In this document: positions 25,330-27,677 of the stretch, in pieces
How the letters are laid out: the number at the start of each line of letters is the position of its first letter
How positions within the stretch are numbered: position 1 is the first letter of the stretch
Source: Fusobacterium sp.
Lineage (GTDB): Bacteria > Fusobacteriota > Fusobacteriia > Fusobacteriales > Fusobacteriaceae
Assembly (NCBI GenBank): GCA_019410665.1
Contig: DXSD01000016.1
Location: forward strand, 1-27,677
Direction: 5' to 3'
DNA length: 27,677 bases
Notes under the pieces: model-generated
What the model saw: the letters and a program-made list of their open reading frames with translations, nothing else
Told to the model about the DNA's origin: nothing
Databases searched by the model: none
Program-made: the position numbers and the translations under genes

Positions 25330-25786
25330 TTTATTAATACTTCTATTGATCAATATTTTTTTTACTAATATAAATGTTATATTTATCTCCACTATTCTTT
25401 TGTTTACTATAAATATAAAATACAATAAAGAACTTATTACACAGATAAAAAGAGTAAGATTTTTGTTTTTTTTCTACTTTGTAACTTGTTTATTACAGAT
25501 ATTTTATACACAAGAGGGAGAGGTTATAATAAAAATTTATAATTTTTACTTAACTAAAGAGGGAGTTTTGAATTTCACTTTAAATTTTTTAAGAATTTTA
25601 AACTTGCTTTTACTCTCTTGGATAGTTTCTACTCAGAAAATATTAGTGGGGAGATTTGTAAAATATCAAAATATAATTGAAACTGTTATTGAATTGGTAC
25701 CAGAGGCAATTCTACTTATAAGGAAGAGAATGGGAATAAAGAGGTTTTTTAGGTATATTTTGAAACAAATAAAAGTAAAAAATTAA
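25316..25786 (+). CDS. Small membrane protein of unknown function, TTG start overlapping serS
   Basis: The frame starts at TTG 25316, inside serS, with GGAG (25306-25309) 6 nt upstream. There is no in-frame ATG until far downstream, so a coupled TTG start is the best reading. The 156 residues hold about three hydrophobic segments (roughly 4-30, 47-65 and 85-103) and end in a basic tail (RKRMGIKRFFRYILKQIK). The pattern of an arginine in LNFLRILNLLLLSWIVST after a short loop and the long basic end vaguely recall the T (EcfT/CbiQ) subunit of energy-coupling-factor transporters. The protein is much shorter than that family, and no ATPase or substrate-binding subunit genes are adjacent. I cannot assign a function. 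Confidence 0.6.
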   Translation: MLRSSLLILLLINIFFTNINVIFISTILLFTINIKYNKELITQIKRVRFLFFFYFVTCLLQIFYTQEGEVIIKIYNFYLTKEGVLNFTLNFLRILNLLLLSWIVSTQKILVGRFVKYQNIIETVIELVPEAILLIRKRMGIKRFFRYILKQIKVKN

Positions 25787-25814
25787 TCTAAAAAAAAAAT
25801 CTACTATTCTTTAA

Positions 25815-25843
25815 TTGATTTTATTGTTAATTTTTGTTAGAAT
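25815..25843 (+). promoter_or_regulatory. Promoter of the fba gene
   Basis: TTGATT (25815-25820), 17 bp spacer, TAGAAT (25838-25843) with TGT in front as an extended -10. It leaves a leader of about 25 nt containing AGGAGG. A second overlapping choice is TTGTTA (25824-25829) with TATATA (25847-25852), also 17 bp apart. Confidence 0.55.
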
Positions 25844-25874
25844 TAATATATATAATTTTTTCAGGAGGAAAAAA

Positions 25875-26855
25875 ATGGGATACAATTATAAAGATTTAGG
25901 TCTTTCAAACACAAGAGAGATGTTCGCAAAAGCAAACAAAGAGGGATATGCAGTTCCAGCTTTCAACTTTAACAACATGGAAATGGCATTAGCTATAGTT
26001 GAAGCTTGTGCTGAAATGGGATCACCAGTTATATTACAATGTTCTAAAGGAGCTTTAACTTACATGGGAGCTGAAGTAGCACCTTTATTAGCTAAAGCAG
26101 CTGTAGACAGAGCTAGAAACATGGGATCAGATATTCCAGTAGCTTTACACTTAGACCATGGTCCAGATTTAGCAACTGTAAAAACTTGTATAGAGGCAGG
26201 ATTCTCATCTGTAATGATCGACGGATCTCACTATGATTTTGCTAAAAATATAGAAGTATCTAGAGAAGTTGTTGAGTTTGCTCATGCAAATGATGTAACT
26301 GTAGAAGCAGAATTAGGAGTTTTAGCAGGAATTGAAGATGATGTTAAAGCTGAATCTCACACATATACTAACCCAGATGAAGTTGAAGAGTTCGTAAGCA
26401 AAACTGGAGTAGACTCTTTAGCAATAGCTATCGGAACTTCTCATGGAGCTCACAAATTCAAACCAGGTGAAGATCCTAAATTAAGATTAGATATATTAGA
26501 GGAGATCGAAAGAAGAATCCCAGGATTCCCAATCGTACTTCACGGATCATCAGCAGTACCTCAACAATACACTACAATGATAAAAGAGTTTGGTGGAGAG
26601 GTTAAAGATGCTATAGGAATTCCTGATGCTGAGTTAAGAAAAGCTTCTAAATCAGCAGTAGCTAAAATAAACGTAGATACAGACGGAAGATTAGCTTTCA
26701 CAGCAGCTATTAGAAGAGTAATGGGAACTAATCCAAAAGAATTCGACCCAAGAAAATACTTAGGAGCAGCTAAAGATGAGATGAAAGCTTACTACAAAAC
26801 TAAGATAGTAGATGTTTTCGGATCTGAGGGAGCTTACAAAAAAGGAACTAAATAA
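25875..26855 (+). CDS. fba: Class II fructose-1,6-bisphosphate aldolase
   Basis: This glycolytic zinc enzyme splits fructose-1,6-bisphosphate to two triose phosphates. The start is ATG 25875, preceded by AGGAGG 6 nt upstream. The frame is open 60 bp further upstream, but those codons cross the promoter. The protein is 326 residues. Metal and catalytic residues are in ALHLDHGPD (D94 catalytic, H95 zinc), VEAELGVLAG (143-152), AIGTSHGAHK (zinc His190) and VLHGSSAVP (zinc His223). Compared with its neighbours it uses more C-ending codons (ttc, aac, cac, atc), a sign of high expression. It is a single-gene unit with its own promoter and terminator. Confidence 0.95.
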   Translation: MGYNYKDLGLSNTREMFAKANKEGYAVPAFNFNNMEMALAIVEACAEMGSPVILQCSKGALTYMGAEVAPLLAKAAVDRARNMGSDIPVALHLDHGPDLATVKTCIEAGFSSVMIDGSHYDFAKNIEVSREVVEFAHANDVTVEAELGVLAGIEDDVKAESHTYTNPDEVEEFVSKTGVDSLAIAIGTSHGAHKFKPGEDPKLRLDILEEIERRIPGFPIVLHGSSAVPQQYTTMIKEFGGEVKDAIGIPDAELRKASKSAVAKINVDTDGRLAFTAAIRRVMGTNPKEFDPRKYLGAAKDEMKAYYKTKIVDVFGSEGAYKKGTK

Positions 26856-26864
26856 TAGTTTTGG

Positions 26865-26894
26865 AGAGGTTATTAGAATATAATAACCTCTTTT
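26865..26894 (+). terminator. Terminator after fba
   Basis: An 11-bp perfect stem (AGAGGTTATTA 26865-26875 with TAATAACCTCT 26881-26891) has a 5-nt loop and ends in T4, ten bases after the fba stop codon. Confidence 0.85.
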
Positions 26895-26929
26895 ATAATT
26901 AATATTATAAACTTTAGAATAGTTACAAA

Positions 26930-26958
26930 TTGACTTTTAAAAAAATATTTGTTATAAT
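26930..26958 (+). promoter_or_regulatory. Strong promoter of the structured RNA and small peptide
   Basis: TTGACT (26930-26935), 17 bp spacer, perfect TATAAT (26953-26958) with TGT in front as an extended -10. The start is expected near 26965, giving about 136 nt of untranslated leader before the ATG at 27101, by far the longest leader in the window. Confidence 0.8.
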
Positions 26959-26964
26959 TAAATT

Positions 26965-27093
26965 ACCCTAAAGGGCAAAGTAATGTTGTAAAAAAGCTGA
27001 TGAAATAAGCTCTCACTCCACCGTGGGAGCTTGTTTTATATCTATAAAGGGTTCAGCTCCTTTGTAGATAGTAGACAACATTACTAAAGGAGG
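26965..27093 (+). ncRNA. Compact structured leader RNA with pseudoknot, riboswitch-like, unknown family
   Basis: The untranslated leader folds by hand into a closed unit. Stem P1 is AGTAATGTTGT (26979-26989) with ACAACATTACT (27075-27085), 11 perfect pairs. Hairpin P2 joins 27001-27016 to 27023-27038, 16 pairs including G.U, with loop TCCACC. Hairpin P3 joins 27040-27050 to 27059-27069, 11 pairs with one G.U. The P3 loop TCAGCT (27053-27058) pairs exactly with AGCTGA (26995-27000), which abuts P2 and could stack on it. P1 ends where the Shine-Dalgarno AAAGGAGG (27086-27093) begins. CTCCTTT (27057-27063), split between the P3 loop and arm, is the exact complement of AAAGGAG in that site, so two exclusive states exist. 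This is the build of a cis-acting translational switch. I could not match it to a riboswitch consensus I know. Confidence 0.7.
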
Positions 27094-27100
27094 TTAAGGG

Positions 27101-27205
27101 ATGAACATAATTATCTCTAATCCAATCTTCAATATGGATGGTGGAGCATTGTTATTATTAGCAATTGTTTTCCTTATTGCTTGGTGGATTAAACATCATA
27201 AGTAA
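27101..27205 (+). CDS. Small single-span membrane peptide, 34 residues
   Basis: ATG 27101 to TAA 27203-27205 encodes 34 residues. A short polar start contains NPIFNMDGG. One hydrophobic helix follows (ALLLLAIVFLIAWW, about 16-29) and a basic tail IKHHK. A full-strength AAAGGAGG (27086-27093) lies 7 nt upstream, with the 11-bp P1 stem of the structured leader directly before it. Helix length, the WW at the membrane edge and the basic end resemble hydrophobic type I toxins such as Ldr and Fst. They would equally suit a small regulatory subunit of a membrane protein. I do not recognise a specific family. The strong promoter, long structured leader and consensus ribosome site together argue that it is a real, controlled gene rather than a chance ORF. 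Confidence 0.65.
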   Translation: MNIIISNPIFNMDGGALLLLAIVFLIAWWIKHHK

Positions 27206-27231
27206 TACCCTTACCTCATACCCTTAGGGGT
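27205..27231 (+). promoter_or_regulatory. Tandem anti-Shine-Dalgarno element after the small peptide stop
   Basis: ATACCCTTA occurs twice, at 27205-27213 and 27218-27226, 13 bp apart. The first copy with its following CCTC is complementary to the peptide's ribosome site: GAGGT (27090-27094) with ACCTC (27213-27217), and AAGGG (27096-27100) with CCCTT (27208-27212), ten pairs with one bulged T. The second copy runs into GGGGT and can form a 4-bp hairpin. Pairing would join mRNA ends and block translation, as in hok-type toxin mRNAs. Confidence 0.45.
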
Positions 27232-27260
27232 CTGTAACTATTTAGGAATAAGAGTAAAGA

Positions 27261-27332
27261 AAAAGGAGAAAATTTTACTGTAATGAGCATTGTGTTAGCA
27301 CTAGCCATTGAGAGTAAAAGTATTCTCCTTTT
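27261..27332. terminator. Long interrupted hairpin between the small peptide gene and the HU gene
   Basis: AAAAGGAGAA (27261-27270) pairs with TTCTCCTTTT (27323-27332). After a small internal loop TTTTACT (27273-27279) pairs with AGTAAAA (27313-27319). Inner helices TAATG/CATTG and GTG/CAC complete a 72-nt hairpin. Short T runs leave the stem on either strand, so it may terminate both the peptide transcript and the leftward HU gene. The elaborate inner structure exceeds what termination needs. Confidence 0.55.
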
Positions 27333-27373
27333 GTCAATATTAAATTATCTTAATAAGGTAATTATAATTTATA

Positions 27374-27649
27374 TTAGTTCATTTTTTCTACTAAAGTTTT
27401 ACCAGCTTTGAATTTAACTGTTTTCTTAGCAGGAATTACAATTTCTTCTCCAGTTTTAGGGTTTCTTCCAACTCTTTCAGCTTTCTCAACTACCTCAAAT
27501 TTTCCCCATCCGATGAAGTTGATCTCTTCTCCAGCTTTTAAAGTTTCTTCGATAGTAGCTAAAATAGTATCGAATTTTCTCTCAGCTTCAGCTTTAGATG
27601 CGAATACTCCCTTTTCAAATAATACTTTTGTAAAATCTTTTTTTGTCAT
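27374..27649 (-). CDS. HU/IHF-family DNA-binding protein
   Basis: This nucleoid protein bends DNA as a dimer. The 91 residues match HU length. They show an N-terminal helical pair (MTKKDFTKVLFEKGVFASKA), the saddle strand INFIGWGKFEVVEKAERVGR, and the DNA-arm signature GRNPKTGEEIVIPAKK with the intercalating Pro in RNP. The C-terminal FKAGKTLVEK is also typical. HU and IHF subunits cannot be told apart with certainty here; a homodimeric HU is the default for this phylum. The start has AGGAGG about 8 nt upstream on the minus strand. The promoter lies outside the window or at its last bases. Confidence 0.93.
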   Translation of the reverse strand: MTKKDFTKVLFEKGVFASKAEAERKFDTILATIEETLKAGEEINFIGWGKFEVVEKAERVGRNPKTGEEIVIPAKKTVKFKAGKTLVEKMN

Positions 27650-27677
27650 TTTATGAATCCTCCTAAAATCTATATAA

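Noticed and set aside
25815..25874. N-terminal extension of the aldolase by 20 residues
   Set aside because: The extension covers the promoter, and a consensus AGGAGG directly precedes ATG 25875, where family similarity begins.
26997..27005. CTGATGA followed by A-rich sequence, resembling a hammerhead ribozyme core
   Set aside because: A hammerhead also needs a stem II directly after CTGATGA followed by GAAA. Here the following helix ends without GAAA, and the bases are already used in the pseudoknot and P2.
27060..27125. Possible antisense RNA promoter (TTGAAG, 17 bp, TATGTT on the minus strand) that would make a type I antitoxin
   Set aside because: The -10 box matches only four of six bases and no minus-strand terminator follows, so the antitoxin RNA is not supported by sequence.
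27283..27411. 42-residue hydrophobic ORF (ATG 27283) running into the HU gene's antisense
   Set aside because: Its nearest purine-rich site is about 14 nt upstream and buried in a hairpin arm. Hydrophobic chance ORFs are common in AT-rich DNA, and it overlaps the HU coding end.
1..27677. CRISPR arrays, tRNA or rRNA genes, insertion sequences
   Set aside because: I saw no regularly spaced repeats, no cloverleaf with conserved T-loop, no rRNA-like stretch, and no transposase gene with inverted ends on either strand.

Overview
The window is AT-rich DNA whose gene content points to a member of the Fusobacteriota, most likely the genus Fusobacterium. It combines outer-membrane assembly and lipid A genes (tamB-like, bamA, skp, lpxD) with Firmicutes-like housekeeping genes and strong AT codon preference. 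Promoters are unusually easy to read: TTGAxx, a 16-17 bp spacer and a TAxAAT -10 box, often with an extended TGn motif. The genus is an inference from gene content and composition, not from a marker gene.

Layout. Positions 1-222 hold the start of a leftward gene cut by the window edge and a divergent promoter pair. A glucose-type PTS EIICB gene follows (223-1710), facing a leftward Fic-domain gene (1795-2514). The gap at 2515-2820 contains a leftward promoter-hairpin-U6 unit that looks like a small RNA of about 86 nt, plus the promoter of a lipoprotein PBP4-type D,D-carboxypeptidase (2821-4437). A ClC chloride/proton antiporter with a C-terminal RCK_C-like domain comes next (4509-6080), facing a leftward P-loop ATPase gene (6111-7280). 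A marR-MATE efflux-pepT unit (7417-10533) carries a 28-bp palindrome over the marR promoter and ends in a clear terminator.

From 10583 a long rightward unit begins: ktrB-ktrA (potassium uptake), mnmG and rsmG (tRNA and 16S rRNA modification), then tamB-bamA-skp-lpxD (outer-membrane biogenesis). Gaps are 1 to 33 bp and I see no internal terminator. A new promoter at 23376-23403 precedes a DUF2344 protein, serS, and a small membrane protein starting at a TTG inside the serS end. Class II fructose-bisphosphate aldolase (25875-26855) has its own promoter and terminator.

The most unusual region is 26930-27332. A near-consensus extended -10 promoter drives a leader that folds on paper into an 11-bp closing stem, two long hairpins and a 6-bp pseudoknot. 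It leads into a very strong Shine-Dalgarno and a 34-residue single-span membrane peptide. The ribosome site is complementary both to a segment inside the leader and to a segment just after the peptide's stop codon, so it looks like a translationally controlled small-peptide locus, perhaps riboswitch-like or type I toxin-like. A long hairpin then separates it from a leftward HU-family gene at the right edge.
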